Position numbers and translations under genes: made by a program. A stretch of 64,000 nt of DNA from Corbicula japonica (lineage: Eukaryota > Mollusca > Bivalvia > Venerida > Cyrenidae): positions 1,550,001 through 1,614,000 of the forward strand of contig JAZAYU010000086.1 in the NCBI GenBank assembly GCA_038501625.1, given 5' to 3'. Shown here in pieces: positions 12,660 to 26,139 of this stretch (positions are counted from its first letter, which is position 1; each line of letters opens with the position of its first letter). The notes under the pieces are model-generated. The model was not told where the DNA came from and ran no database searches. It saw only the letters and a program-made list of their open reading frames with translations.

Positions 12660-12968
12660 ATCTACTTTCTATAACAGAGTATTATGTGAAGTGAGAAAAT
12701 GGCATCAAACTGAGAATTCACTTTTTTCTTTGGTCGTAAATGTTTTTCCTCTTTGTTGTTACTTTATCCCATTTTTGTTGTAATAAATCATATATAACAG
12801 CCTACCTTTGTTGTCATTCTTCGTGCAACTACGTTGATCTTTGTTTATTTATGAAACTGATGACGTCATCAGGCACCATCGACAACACATGTGTTGTCGA
12901 TGGTGGTCATCGATGTGAATTTAAACGACGTTTTCAAATAACTTCTAACGTCTATGTTCGTTCCTGGT
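12660..12968 (+). repeat. 300-bp inverted repeat, left copy, with two perfect palindromes
   Basis: About 300 bases that reappear, reverse complemented, at 28122-28425. Inside are a 16-bp palindrome, CTGATGACGTCATCAG (12857-12872, containing the CRE core TGACGTCA), and directly after it a perfect 32-bp palindrome centred on ACATGT (12874-12905). Open frames across it are not supported as genes. Confidence 0.8.
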
Positions 12969-13639
12969 ATTTGTAGTCGAAATCCATTCTTTTTTCATCT
13001 AAGCACTGTTGTTATTTATTTTCCAAGTTCAACCAAGTTTTTCTCCTCTTTTAAATTATTAATATTTTATAAAAATAACTCATCATTTCCTTGTTTTGTG
13101 TTTCTTTTTTTCAGACTAGAATTCACCAATTTAACTCTTCTCGCGAAATCAAGTGATAATCTGTTTGCAGTTATTTGAGTTCAATATCATAACTTGACTA
13201 AATCCTCCAACGGAACATACTATGATGACTTCAAATGATCTACAGCTAGAAAGAATGTAAAGAAAAAAATATTTGTATTTACATTTTCCTTAACATTCCA
13301 TCGTTGCAACCATTTGTTTCAAAACATTTCCGCTAAACATCATGTACACATGTAACCGTCTTTGTTTTTAATAGTGTGAATAGCAACAGTAACGTTATTG
13401 GTTTATTTTAGATTGCATGATATGATCACGTATTCAATGACGTAATGTCAAAAATATGGGTCAGCATGTATGGAAAGCTCGGTCTACATGTGTTGTGTTA
13501 TTAATTATCGTAATTATGTGTAATTAAAATTACATTATATTTGTTGCTTTAGCTTCTTGACATTATTATAAATTCAATATTTTTTAATATAATTTTTGTA
13601 TAAAACCCATGCTGTTTTTTTATTTCTTTAATATATTCA

Positions 13640-14065
13640 TATCAGGAATCGCCACAGTAACAGCATCCACACGCAGCGAAAAAGAAGAGAGGAAGAGAGA
13701 GAGAGAGAGAGCGTGCTTGTTATAAGTATGTCAATTCAAATAGGACGCCACAAACAAGTAACGAAAAAGTGAACCTTTGGGGATACCGCCTTGGAACGGT
13801 CAGTGGCAAAACAAATTGCCACTGGGGGTTTAAACTAGGTTCTTGAGTGCACTAACCTTACACTTGCCTCAACCGGTTCTCGTATCGCAAAACAACTACA
13901 AGTTGTCTTGGTGAGATAACTCCAACCCACCCATCGGCTCAACAATGTTGCATGCAATTTAAGCAGACAAACATATAAAACATAAGAAGCTAATAGCATT
14001 GCAAAGCTAAAGGGTGGGTACTCAATGATCTTACCGCCAAGAACACCATGACAGGGATAAAAGAA
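13640..14065 (+). repeat. Dispersed repeat R1, longest copy
   Basis: Begins ATATCAGGAATCGCCACA, contains a GA-rich microsatellite, then CCGCCTTGGAACGGTCAGTG, TTGCCACTGGGGGTTTAAAC and, near the end, GGTGGGTACTCAATGA. Parts of it recur at 31215-31450 and 37930-38170 in the same orientation. No coding capacity or terminal repeats seen. Confidence 0.65.
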
Positions 14066-14634
14066 ACAGATCGAGCTTCTATGTTCTTTTAAGAAAAGAT
14101 TTCCCCATAAACTTTATTTAACTCTTAAACCCCTGCCACTGTCGTGCAACCAAAAAGGTAAGCATAATGATGAACTGTAGATGGGTAAATCACCAGGTCT
14201 GCAGAGCGCTGTAAAATATCATGTTGGTAACCTTTCTTTTTAAATTTGCAGATGGTTTTTACGAATAACCGGGAAAAATTAACATTACCTTTTATCTTCT
14301 TAAGTTTATAGATTAAATCTCCATAAAAACTGGCTGTGAAATACCTTGTTGCTATAGTGATTTTAAACTGCACCTGTATTTATGACTTAGATCTGGGTAT
14401 CGGCGATAAAACTTGCAAAAGGTTTATCCTTAATTTGTAAATTTCTAATAATGTATTCTAATAAACTTTCTCTGCTTGATTTAATAACATGCATATATAC
14501 ACAAAAAAGCCTTATAACAAACACAACAGGTTAATTTATGAATTTATTACTAAATTCAGAATCAATAGCAAGATTTTTTTTCAACAAATATAACAAAAAC
14601 ATTCTTAAAATAAAATAATATTTTAAAGTTTGAG

Positions 14635-16035
14635 TAATACAAGAGGGTCCATAGGACCCTGGGTTGCTCACTGTTGACTGCTCAATGCTTGCAAGAGTTT
14701 TGTGCAAGTTTGGTAAAATCAAGACAAAAAATAAAGCTGCTATTGTAGAGAGAATGTCAAAATAGTTTACTTTGGATCTTTCAAGGGCCATAACTCTGGA
14801 AACCATTATAAAATCTAGCTGGTTCAAGAAAGGAACTGAGATCTTACAGTAACTCAAGTATTGTACAAGTCTGATTAAATTCAAACAAGAGCTGTCACTT
14901 GAAATTGACATATGCCCCAGAAATGCAGCTTTGAAATCGAATTGGTATACATATGTAGTAAAAAAATGCCTGTGGAAGTTAAATAGTAAAGAGTAAGGGC
15001 CCATAACCCTTGCAACAAGAGGGTCCATAGAACCCTGGGTCACTCACCTGTCAACAACTGCTCAATGGTTGTAAGAGTTGTTTGCATGTTTGGTAAAATC
15101 AAGTGAAAAAATAAAGCTGCTATTGTGGAGAAAAAGTTAAAATAGCTTACTTTGGCTCTTTTAAGTGCCATAACTCTGGAATTCATTATGGAATGTAGCT
15201 GGTTCAAAAAAGGAACCAAAGTTTTATAGTAACTCAAATATTGTACAAGATTAATTAAATTCAAATAAAAAATGAAGCTGATATTGAGCAGACAACGTCT
15301 AAATAGTAAATTTCTGCACTTTCATGGGCCATAACTCTGGAACCCGTAATGCAATATTGCAATTTCCAGAAAAGGAACCAAGATCTTATGGTAACGAAAG
15401 TGAAGATCAGACCAAAATTAAGACCACTAGTGTGCAGACAAGCTTTAATTATAACTTGAATTAGTCGCCTAGTGTTCAAGGTCACATCACCTAGTCTATA
15501 ACTTGACTTAGATATCATTGAGATAAACATCCCGATCAAGCTTGAAAAAGAGGACCAAAATTGAAATCTCTAGAGTGCTGACAAGCTTTTTTTATAATTT
15601 GACCTAGTGACCTAGTTTTTAAGGTCACGTGACCCAGTTACGAACATGATATTATTATGATAAACATTCTTACCAAGTTTGAAGAGGATCCCACCAAAAT
15701 TAAGACTGTTAGAGTACAGAGAAGCTTTTTCTATAATTTGACCTTGTGACCTAGTTTTTACTAAGTTTGAAGAAGATCTGACCAAAAATTAAGACCTCTA
15801 GAGTACGGACAAGCTTTTCTATAATTTGACCTAGTGACCTAGATTTCAATGTAACATGACCCAGTTTAGCATTTGACCTAGATATCATTGAGATTAACAT
15901 TCTGACCAAGTTTAAAGAGGATGCCACCAAAATTAAGACCTTTCAAGTGCGAATAAGCTTTTTCTTTAATTTGACCTAGTGACCTTGTTTTCATGGTCAC
16001 GTGGCCCAGTTACGAACATGACCTAGATATCACTA
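14635..16035. repeat. Degenerate tandem repeat region (AAGAGGGTCC and TTTGACCTAGTGACCTAG units)
   Basis: Two units starting AAGAGGGTCCATAG (14641, 15018) with a shared 3' half (CCATAACTCTGGAA) are followed by several units of about 145 bases carrying GACCAAAATTAAGACC, AATTTGACCTAGTGACCTAG and GGTCACGTGACCCAGTTAC. The minus-strand frames at 14531-15539 read through these repeats and show no domain. Confidence 0.65.
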
Positions 16036-17156
16036 TGTGTCAGGTGGGCTAATAATGAAAATTAATCTGTCAAATTTCAATTCTGCACATATTACTTTCT
16101 TCAGTCATTGGTAATAGCAATACAAATAACAGTTTAATTCTAGTATTGAGTGAAACATTCTCTGCTGTTTGGGAGCATGGATACATTGCACCGTTTCTTT
16201 CATCTGAGGTTCTTTTCCAAGGGCACTGATCTTGTTGGTGCACTAATCTTGTACAGATGTAATCTTTGTTTTAAGCCTTTAGTTACAGCTGCAAAAATAT
16301 GAAAACATTTTAATTATTCTAAAGTTTGGTGTATGTAGATCAGAGCAAACTCAAGTTATTATGCAGAAACAGGAAATTTGTTTTTGGCATTTTGATATAT
16401 GCTACCCATACACCTAGTTTGGTGTAAATAGGTCACATCCAACTCAAGTAATTATGTGAAAACTGAATTTCTATTCTAATCAACAGTGCATGAGATTTGA
16501 GTCTGGTCTCTAGTTTTAATTTTATGATCTTGGGCCCAGATGTTGCCTTATATGTATAATTCATTTCGATAAGGTAGAACATTTAAATCTGATTTGGAAG
16601 GCTCTCGTTTGACTCTTGAGCTCAAGCAATCTTCTTTGCAATTGATTTTGCTGTTGCCAAATCAAAAAGGAAGTACTGATTCGTCAAACAGAATATTGAG
16701 TATTGCTATAAGAATATTACAGTGAATGCATCACTTGATAATTATGAGATTGGAACTTCATGGTTTTTGATTCCCCATGCAAACATGTTAAAAGCTTGTC
16801 ATGATCAAACAACAGAAAGATGACAAGTCAAAATACCATTAATCATTTTCTTTGCCATGGCCTTTCTCCAACATTCATGTCATTTCTTTTATGTTTTCCG
16901 TGGTTGGTTTGGAAATTCTCTTATTCTTGAAGTGTCCTATTGCAGCAGTCATCTACAATAACACAATCAAAATTAACTTCTCTATGTTAAATTGTATACT
17001 ACCTAAAGTTTGCAAGTCAACAAGAATATTTTTTACAGTTTCTTTCTTTACCCCTGATTAATGACTAATTCAACAATTTAGAAAAATGTTTTAACAATTG
17101 TGCATTTGTAATGTGTTTACAAGGTAAATTATAATTTGAATGGGATATCTTTAATG

Positions 17157-17985
17157 TAAACATGAGCCAGTCGGAAACAACTGCATGCTCGACTATTCGA
17201 ATAGTTTGACATAAAGCACATTTTCATTGGGCTTCATTTAAACTGTGGAGTGAGTCAATAGTTTATTACACCCCCAAACACACGCACATGAACAAAAACT
17301 TTTTTGATCTATGTTAAGAAATCAATTAATTATAATTAATTTATTCTTTAACTTAGTTTTGAGTGTTTACACAACCCAGCCCATACACGCCTGATCCCAC
17401 ACCTATCTATCCACTATCCCTGCCCAACTACAAAACTCCACTCCTCTTAACCACTCAACACCTAGTATAGTGTAGTTTAGTTTAGGTGTAATGAAGTGTA
17501 GTATAGTAAAGTATGTGTAGTGTAGTGTAGTGCAGTGGAGTGCAGTACATACAGTACAGTATAAAGTATAGTTTAGTTTACAGTATAGTGTTGCATAGTA
17601 TAATAAAGTATAAAGTAAAATATAGTATAGTATATGGTATGGTATGTTATAGTTTAGTAGTATGGTATGGTATGGTTTGGTATGGTACAGCATGGTACTG
17701 TACCGTATTGTAAAAGGTATAGTATATATAGTATAGTGTATAGTGTAGTATATTGTGTAGTGTAGTGTAGTGTAGTGTAGTGTAGTGTAGTGTAGTGTAG
17801 TGTAGTGTAGTGTAGTACAGTACAGCACAGCACATTACAGTACAGTATATAGTATCATATGGTTAGGTATGGTATTGTATTGTATGGTATGGTATGGTAT
17901 GGTATGGTATGGTATGGTATGGTATGGTGTATAGTGTAGTATAGTAGAGTGTGGTGTGGTGTGGTGTGGTATGTCATGGTATACA
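17157..17985. repeat. Dispersed repeat R2 followed by pentanucleotide microsatellite
   Basis: 17157-17450 (GAGCCAGTCGGAAACAACTG ... CACTATCCCTGCCCA) is homologous to 48410-48690. It is followed by about 520 bases of (GTAGT)n, (GTATG)n and (GGTGT)n arrays at 17455-17985. The TTACTATCAGG that follows is unique sequence. Long minus-strand frames (17403-17835) are translations of the microsatellite. Confidence 0.75.
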
Positions 17986-17996
17986 CATTCTTACTA

Positions 17997-20798
17997 TCAG
18001 GTCATCATTGGATTCTCCACTTTAAACTGCACATAGAGAGCTTCATTTCCCAATTCTACCATTTGTTTCAAGCTGAAAAAATAGCATAGATTAAATATTT
18101 TGCAGCAATAATAACAGTGTGTTATTTCTTGAAAATTTGACCTCAACAGATATACACACAAAACAATCAAAAAAAATAATCATAACTTCAAGACTGCCAA
18201 AATGTCAATATTAATGATATTCTAAAATAATCATTTATGTACTTTTATGCAATGAGGATTAATGGTAAAAAAATCATTATTTTACTTGTATAGTTCCAAA
18301 AAAAGGTGTAAGTCTATTTTTGCCCAAATCTTCAATCCTATGGATGACCAGTGTAGATCATGTTCAGCCTGCAGATTCATTCAGCCTCAACAGGATCTAC
18401 ACCATTCATTTTTTAGTCTGAAATAACCTTATTAATATAAATGCAAACAAGAAGATGTTACAATGAATAGAAAAACAAACAGAGTTGATCATGCTTAGAG
18501 AGCACAGGAAGTGCCTTTCAATCTAGATCTAAACTGTTCTTGCATTTATTAGAAGTTGTATCTATGGGTAAAATATGTTTCAATTATGTTTTGTCATTGA
18601 CCACTAAATACAAATAAAATTATTCTTGTTTCTGATATACATATTTGTACTGGTGTTTAGTGAAGTAAATAGGGTTTTATGTTTATTACGGTAATGTTGT
18701 GCTAAGTGACTTGGCCGAAGAATACACAAGATTTCAATGTAAGAAGGATTATATAGGGAATAATGTTACTGTATTTCCATTCGAGATTTTCATATTTGCG
18801 ATTTACAATTTCAATTAAAAAATTAAATAACAAATTAAAAAATTAATTTAATTTCAGAAATATTTAAAATCTGTACCTGTCAAATTTACTGAATATTTAA
18901 AGTATATTTTATAACCATTAAAATGAGGTGTCACTTGAAAGTTTATCATAGTTTGATGCAGAGATATGATAGGTTAAAGAATGCCACTGTTTGTCCCCGG
19001 CCGAGCAAATGTATGAAAATGCCAAAACTAAAATTCCAATATCCCTCTTATTTGTTACAATTTTTTCACCAAATAAAAAATATTATCAATCATTAAATAG
19101 TAAGATTCAGAAAATGACATCAATAAATAATTTTGACCCCAAAAATTTATTTATATATTTCTCTCTTTTTTTATATTAAATAATTATTACAAAATTGAGT
19201 TCATATGCAATATGAAGCTGATTTTGAAATAAATTATTTATTTATCATCAATAAATGACTATCTTAATTAAACAGATAAAAGAGATGGCTTAGTTAACAG
19301 TTTACCCTATTCTGATCAAGATATAAGGCCAAGAAAAGATCTGCTACTGTAGAAATTCTATGGTCCAATAACCTAGCATTCCACTGAACCACACCAGGTG
19401 ATTGCATCATCAGTGATGATCTCTAATTTCTTATTCAAATACATTCATTGGAAGCTTAAAATGCCAAATCTAGGCATAAAATGAAGTTCATTGAAGAATT
19501 TCTTTATACCAACACTTACAGTCACATTATTCACCACTTTAAGTTGATCAGCAATGAGAGACAACAAGTCCCAACAGGCTTCAAGGTTCCACACACATAA
19601 TGATCCATGAAATAAGGCTGTGAAGATTGCCAGTTCAAGCTTGAAGATATTATGCAGCAACCTCCTGATACTGGAAAGACTGCAGATGAGTTCTCTATGG
19701 TATCCTACCCAAAGCAATTGTGGATAGAAGAAGCTTCACCACTCCAGACTGTGAGGGCAGTTCTGGGACTGTTTGTATGCTGCAACCAAAGTCATCTCAA
19801 GCATCAGACCTTACATCAAAACAAGAAAACACATTAGTTATTGGCATGAAATGTGTAGACACTGAAAAGAACTGTGTTATTTTCAATCATGACCTCCCAT
19901 AGCCACCATCCTGTATCTAAAACTGCATCAAGACCAAAGTGACTGTCACAGAACAGCATAAATCACTCCAACTCCCATTGAACAGTAGATATATCAGTCC
20001 CATGGAGTTTCTAAAATCATCAAATATCACAAAATTTAAAACATATGGCTTCAATTAAAGCACAAAATTGATTTGTTTCATGAACTGTTAAGATTAATGT
20101 GATCCTAAACAATAAAAATTGAATCTGAAGTATCAAATCTATGGCCTAGGACAATAACCTATGGAATAGTTAGCTTTGTGCATATGAGTCTCTTTAAAGT
20201 TTGACAGAATTTGTTTAAACTTGAATAAAGTAACTCAAATTCATACATAATTGTTTTTATTTATTAATAAACCCCAAATGATCAAACATTTACACTGAAA
20301 ATGTGATAGTTTCCCAATATGCTTGTCAAAACTAAGACCTTTTATATGCAATCTGACCCATTTTACTGAAATAACATGGTCATTGACTGTCACTTTAAAG
20401 GTTGGCATGGTTATGGTCACTTTAAATGAAACAAAAAGTTATTTTGAGTGGCCATGACCATGCCAACCTGTAAAGAGGACCATGACTGTGCAAACCTTTC
20501 AAGATGACTATAATGGAACTAGTCGCGTTTTCACGGCAGACGACTGATACTATACTATTGAATGATATTAACATCGAAAAGACAGGCTGACTTCCGGTAA
20601 AAGCACTCATACTTACTAATCAACTTACCACGGGGTAGAAAACAAAGTGCAAATTGCATAAGATCCCCCCACACTTGCCCCGGTTTAAACAACTTGGTCT
20701 TTCTGTGTTGACAGAATGTGGCTCAAGACACAAATGGTCTATTACTATACATAGTAGCTCATGGCAAACATGGGATGACTTAAGGCTAAGGTTCAACA
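17997..20798 (-). CDS. Candidate exons of an unidentified minus-strand gene
   Basis: Three spliced-looking open segments. 20629-20798 has acceptor TTTACAG and donor GTAAGT and encodes a Cys-rich stretch (KSSHVCHELLCIVIDHLCLE). 19520-19670 has acceptor TTTCCAG and donor GTAAGT and encodes LHNIFKLELAIFTALFHG and ACWDLLSLIADQLK, a helical, HEAT-like composition. 17997-18072 has acceptor TTTTTCAG and a frame ending LYVQFKVENPMMT then TGA, possibly terminal. Phases between these three do not match directly, so exons must be missing or a call is wrong. I do not recognise the protein. The evidence is splice signals plus protein-like composition only. Confidence 0.35.
18340..18425. repeat. Dispersed GATCTACAC-type repeat
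   Basis: GTGTAGATCATGTTCAGCC at the left and AACAGGATCTACACC at the right form an inverted pair. Same family as 3690-3890. Confidence 0.4.
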
Positions 20799-22454
20799 CT
20801 GTAAACATACAAGATAGACCTACCTTAGTCTGTGTGAAAGCATTGTGTACCATCCATCAGGAAATCTCGCCTTGATTACAGTAATTTACACCATGGATCC
20901 TTCACTTTGGCAGCCCTACAACAAAGTATAGCAATTTTCATTCATTGGTGGTGGAGTTTTCATCCAAATTACTGGCAAATCTTTCTTGAAGAAAGATTTG
21001 CAAAATCCCTTAACTTTATCTATTCGATTCAAATTTAGGATAAAAAAACAACTTGACCCCTTGTTTACATTTAGACTGAAAATGAAAGTAAAAATAGTCT
21101 TTTTCAAGGTCTGAACTAAAATAATATATAATATAACAAAATAATATAATTATTATTAATCATATATATATAAATCAAAATTACCCCACTGTCTGATTGT
21201 ATGACCTTTTATCTGTCACATGTCAAACTTTCATTAAAATATCTCCAAAAGTGATGAAGATATTGACATTGAGTTTGGGCACATCCCACCCACATTCACA
21301 CTATATCAGGCCTAAGAACACAGTTTTTCCCTATATGTTTCATATAAGCATTGGTGAACAGAACATTTTTATAAACCGTAATGTTCTGAATAGAAAAATC
21401 TAACCTGAACTTTGAAATACTATCCAATGCGACATATTCTAGCGGCAAGAAATGGTACCTTGACCGGCTTCCTTGCGCAATAATTTCAAAAGTGTGTCAG
21501 CTGGTTTGACAGGTAAACAATTTCGGCAGTAAACGGGCAAGAATAACCCCTGTTCAAAGGCTGATTTACAAAATCTATCATTAAAATTCACTAAAAATTG
21601 ACATTTACTGCCTGCTTCAGACCTACTCTGTACAAAAAAGCCATTTAATCAGTACTCTTCATTCAATTTTCAATCAGTATTCATCCTCAAAAAGAGGACT
21701 CTTTTACTGTGTAAGTACTTCCTTATTGTGGGTAACCAAAGGGCTAAAACTGTGTTCTCGTTCCACATTGATGACAACATACCTTTTAAAAGTATATATG
21801 TAACTCCATGGTCAATTCCTAGCATTTTTTACAATAGACTTTTCAAAGGGAGGTAACAAGTTGGAGAACTCACAGCTTTGGGGATTACACTCTCCTTAAA
21901 GGGAGGTAACTTGTTGGTAAATTCCGTATGTAATTTGACAGTTCTATGCCAATTCTTAATTAATCCTTATTGTGGTTAAACACATTTAAAGAAGATGCTT
22001 CATTTGAACATTGTTGAGAACATTATATGTATTAAATTCAGTTTTAATCTCTTTACAGAATAGAATGAAATTTACAGCCTTAAGCTTTAATTTTTTTGTA
22101 TATACAAGTACTGGCAAATACAAAACCTTATTCCTAAATATGGTGTTGTTGTTGATTATGTGAGTGATGTATAGAACATAAGAAATTGAGAATAATTGAT
22201 TTTCTCACTCTAACAGAGTAAGTAATACCCACTGCTTGTTCACTCTCATTCCTTGTTTGTGAAGTTTGTTGTCAGTACTTGTGTGAAAATACAGAGTTTC
22301 CTGAATTTTCCTTTTCCAATATGCTATAATGCATGTATTTTGCTACACTACAATTATCTCATTTAAAAACTAATTGGATATTTTTTTTAATCTGACTATA
22401 ATTTATCTGAATAAAGATACATGTACATGTATAATGCAATTTAATTATACTTAC

Positions 22455-22702
22455 TTTTGAGACCAACAGGTTTTCAGTACACTCTTGAAAAGTTGTCTCC
22501 CTGCATTAAGAAGCTTTCTGATCTCTCCATGTATACATTGTCTGTTACATCCCAGAAAGCCTGAAGAAGGATGAGTTGACCAAATAAGTTTTTCTTTTTT
22601 ATCAGTCCCCTCTTGAACTTATCAGTTCCAAACAAAGCGCACAGACATGCTGCGGTGACAGTGCCAAAAGAAGCTCCTTGAAGAAGCTTGATACGAAGAC
22701 TT
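22455..22702 (-). other. Candidate exon, unidentified
   Basis: Bounded by TTTTTCAG on the upstream side and GTAAGT on the downstream side. One frame is open for most of its length (FGTVTAACLCALFGTD ... LILLQAFWDVTDNVY) but meets TGA about 13 bases before the donor. It is therefore either untranslated, a last coding exon followed by a 3' UTR intron, or a wrong call. It could belong to the transcript starting near 24.6 kb. Confidence 0.3.
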
Positions 22703-22799
22703 CTGAAAAACAAAATATCTTAAGGCTTACATCATGAACATAGAATATAAAACATTAATAATTAGTATCTAGGAATCAAAACAAAAGCGTATCAAATGA

Positions 22800-23335
22800 C
22801 TTTCTGATCAGGTTCTACACTGATTGCTTTTAGTCATCAGATTATTTATAACCAAGATCATTAGATTCCAGTGTAGATCCACAGGGCTTTTTTTCAATTG
22901 ATTTTATAGCCGTTATTCAGTCATGTTCCCAATGGCAACATATACTTTTTTCCCAATTTGAGAAGAAAAATTCCCAATTGAAACAAACATTTCTGATGAA
23001 AAACAACAGCATCATCACTGCATCTTTTGCTCTTTAAGCCAGGAATTACTGACAATATTAAATATGGATGGCAATGACTAAAAAAACAGCAGATAACAGT
23101 AACACTTCTTATTCCCCAATGATGCTAAAAAAATTACTAATTTCTGGCAAAACGACGCTTAATTTCCCAATTCCAGGGGTATGGGTCATATTCCCAAAAT
23201 GGTGAAAAAAGCCCTGATCCAGATTAGACAGCATGCATGTACTGGATGATCTGGACCTACAGTACACTGGTCACAGTTGCACACATGTTAAAAATAAAAT
23301 GTATGCAATTTGCATATAATTATGTACTCAAGGGT
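22800..23335. repeat. Dispersed GATCTACAC-type repeat interrupted by a MITE
   Basis: The two halves, 22800-22881 (ending CAGTGTAGATCCA) and 23217-23335 (ATCCAGATTAGACAGC ... CTCAAGGGTTGAG), make one copy of the family at 3690-3890. It is split by the element at 22882-23216. Confidence 0.6.
22882..23216. mobile_element. hAT-type MITE, 335 bp, with 5-bp target duplication
   Basis: The ends are CAGGGCTTTTTTT and AAAAAAGCCCTG, a 12-bp inverted pair with the CAGGG start typical of hAT elements. Flanking ATCCA at 22877-22881 and 23217-23221 is a target-site duplication, and removing the element restores a dispersed repeat of another family. The interior has several TTCCCAATT words and no coding capacity. 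Confidence 0.75.
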
Positions 23336-24029
23336 TGAGTTTTAAGTTTAAGTCATTTAAAAGGGGTATAACTCTAAAACAGAACTTATTAAATACAGAT
23401 GACATATTGTATAATATATATAAAAATACCTTCCATGTTACAAGAATCATTCAGTTTTTGGTTAAACTAAAATATTTGAAAGGACGATGGCCTTTCACTT
23501 TAAAATTTGGAAGAATCTCTGGCCTTTAAAATTTGAAAATTATGCATGATAATTGCTTTATTTGGGAAAACAAAACTCATTGAAGATGGGTGCTAATGTT
23601 AGTTTATAAATTTCAATTTTGAGTATTTAAGAGTTGTTTACTTTAATTTTTAAAGCATTTTATTTTTCAGATTTCAATTTCAAACTCCTCAAAGGAATTA
23701 GATCTATTTTTGGACATCTTACCTTGTATTTGGGAATACATGTATTATCTGCCACATTTTGGAAAAAACACTATATTTTTGGATTGGGAAGTGGTCATAT
23801 ACAGGCCTCTGTTATATGAGAATGAAAAAACCTGGTGACATAACTACAAAAAATTAATAAGAAGTTACTGTTCTTGTTTTCAGAACAAAGTCTTTGTTCA
23901 TGCAAATATTCATGTATTTAGCCTGTAGGACAAGCATTTAGCAACAGTCAGGTACATATGGAAGTAATCTGAAAAGGGAATAACTAAATTAAGATGACAT
24001 GTGTTCAGGAAACACAATCATAATGATAT

Positions 24030-24140
24030 TCCCCCAGTAGCATAGTTTGTCATGAAACAAATTTAAAATACCAGCACAGTGTTAAAACAGTTTAACTCTG
24101 GTTAATTATAGGTGAACGGGTATTTTTTTCAAACTGGGAT
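24030..24140 (+). repeat. Dispersed repeat R3, copy 1
   Basis: CCCCCAGTAGCATAGTTTG and AGCACAGTGTTAAAACAG correspond to CCCCCGGTAGCGAAGTTTG and AGCACAGTGTTAAAACTG at 48270-48400. Function unknown. Confidence 0.55.
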
Positions 24141-24572
24141 ATTTTGTGTTCTAAGTGATTGTAGTTGTATCTCATGCTGTAGATCATCTGTTTATTTCCT
24201 GAAATTGCCCACTTTTGGATCTAGAGACCTGTAAGCCTATATATAGGCCTATATAGTTCTATAGGCATTATAGGGCCAGCAAATGACCCCTAAACAAGTG
24301 TCTGTGGTAAAAGTAAGTTAATCAAATAATATTTATTAACCCATTTAATTCGTCCAGAAAAGGGATTGGATTTAGACTTCTAGTCTAGTGTACTACAATA
24401 GATCTATTTGCTAGGTCTCCTTAGATCGAAATGGAAATTGGATTTAGTAGATGTATCTTACCCTATACGTCAGTAGCTCTAGCTAATGAAAATTTTATTA
24501 TCTTCACCATCACAGGTCATTGCAGTTTTTTTTCGTTGAACCATTTCTATTTGTAAATAAAGAAAAACTTAC

Positions 24573-24690
24573 CATAAAATTGATGTCAATATCCACCAAC
24601 GCACATGTATTCAGTCTACACTGACTTAAATGAACTGGATTTTACCGGAACTCATTGACACGGAATAGATGACGTCAGAATGCCGCGCGT
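24573..24690 (-). promoter_or_regulatory. Possible promoter and first exon of minus-strand transcript
   Basis: A full palindromic CRE, TGACGTCA (24670-24677), lies just upstream, in minus-strand terms, of a stretch ending with a strong donor (TTTTATG then GTAAGTTTTT, exon end at 24573). Nearby GCCGCGCG is one of the few CpG-rich spots. This fits the 5' end of the transcript whose candidate exons lie at 18.0-22.7 kb. No TATA box is obvious. Confidence 0.3.
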
Positions 24691-25386
24691 GAATTCCATG
24701 AATGAAATCTAAACTTCACGGGACAGAAAGCGACAAATATATTTCGGGTACAATTAATTTTTAAACCATTTCTTCATAAAATACGTAAAATTGTCGGACA
24801 AGATGATTAAAATAATAATAATAATAACAGTAGATCTATAAACAGTATAAATTCATAAAAGCAGCATGGGATTAAAAACATCGAAATACAGCGTTCGGAC
24901 CCTGTACAAATCTTAAAGGTGCCTTGTCACTTAACAGGACGAGAATATTAAGTGCTTTCAAATATCAAAATTTATTACTTAAACTTAAGAACACATGCAA
25001 ACAAAGTAATTTTGATGTTATGATTCTTTAACAGTCAAATTACTTTGCCGAAGTTGTTATATAGTGTTACAAACACAGTAAAATTTACTGACAACATGTC
25101 CTGAAATTAACTGATAAGTCCAAAATTTCGGCGAAATTCGCCCCTGTTCAGACATTTATAGACATTACTCAGTATTACAATTATTATTAGTAACATCTGA
25201 GAAATTGAAGTATAACACCCCAAAATGTGAATAAGCAGCTTTAACACTTTAATTTTTAGACAAAAAATAAAATGTTCCTGTTGCCACTTACCACCAGAGA
25301 AATAAGAGGCACATTCGCATTTTCATAGACCAAATGAAATATTTTTTTACAAAAGTTTGTCTTATTTTTACGTGAGCAACTTCACA

Positions 25387-25423
25387 GGGGAGGGCGGGGG
25401 GGGGGGGGCGGGGGGGGGGGGGG
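25387..25423 (+). repeat. Poly-G tract
   Basis: About 37 bases almost entirely G, broken by an AGGGC and a single C. Capable of forming G-quadruplexes and also a common site of sequencing error. Confidence 0.9.
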
Positions 25424-26139
25424 AAGGTCGCGTACAACCATCAACGCTGGTGTAGCGAGAAAATTGTTTTGCAGATAAATACATTAATATGCTGCCGACG
25501 AAGATCTGTTTCTGTTATAATATCATTGATTACCACTCTATCTATAAGTGTTGTCTTGCACAACCTTCACACCAGTAGCGCAACCGCTACCGTAAAAGTT
25601 TGGCCAGTATTTTCCTTAAAACAGAAAACAGATTTAAACCAGTCACAGGGGATAAACAATGGAACGAATACTTTATTTCTGCAGTGATATAGGACGAAAA
25701 ATCAACTAAAACTGCAGGAAAATCGAAGAAAAACAACAACTTCACTTGACATTGAATTTCGCTCATTTCAGAGGCAGAATATGATCGTCAAAACTAAACA
25801 TTGTACTGGTATATTGTTCTCATATTATATCAGAATACAGATAAATCAAACACGCATCGAACCACGTTCCCCGTTTTTTGTTCAAGAATTGCTTGATATT
25901 TCAATAAAAAACGAGTCAAAGCTGACCACCTACCTTTCCGGGTCAAAATAAACATCGACAGTACCGTCACCGCACTTTTTCAGAAAACATTTTCTAGAAT
26001 GTTCTACGAGAGTTCAGCGCGCGTTTTCTTCTATAAATCAGCAGAAGATGCATGACTCTTACAAGGAATGATTTCTTTTGCCAAATATTAACTCCCCCGG
26101 TTGACTTTAAAGGACTAAGGAATAGTGAAACACCAGGCT

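Noticed and set aside
14531..15539. Minus-strand frames of up to 170 codons with Leu/Phe-rich content
   Set aside because: They lie across degenerate tandem repeats of the AAGAGGGTCC type and repeat each other; no domain.
17403..17835. Tyr/Thr/His-rich minus-strand frames of up to 141 codons
   Set aside because: Pure translation of the (GTAGT)n/(GGTAT)n microsatellite.
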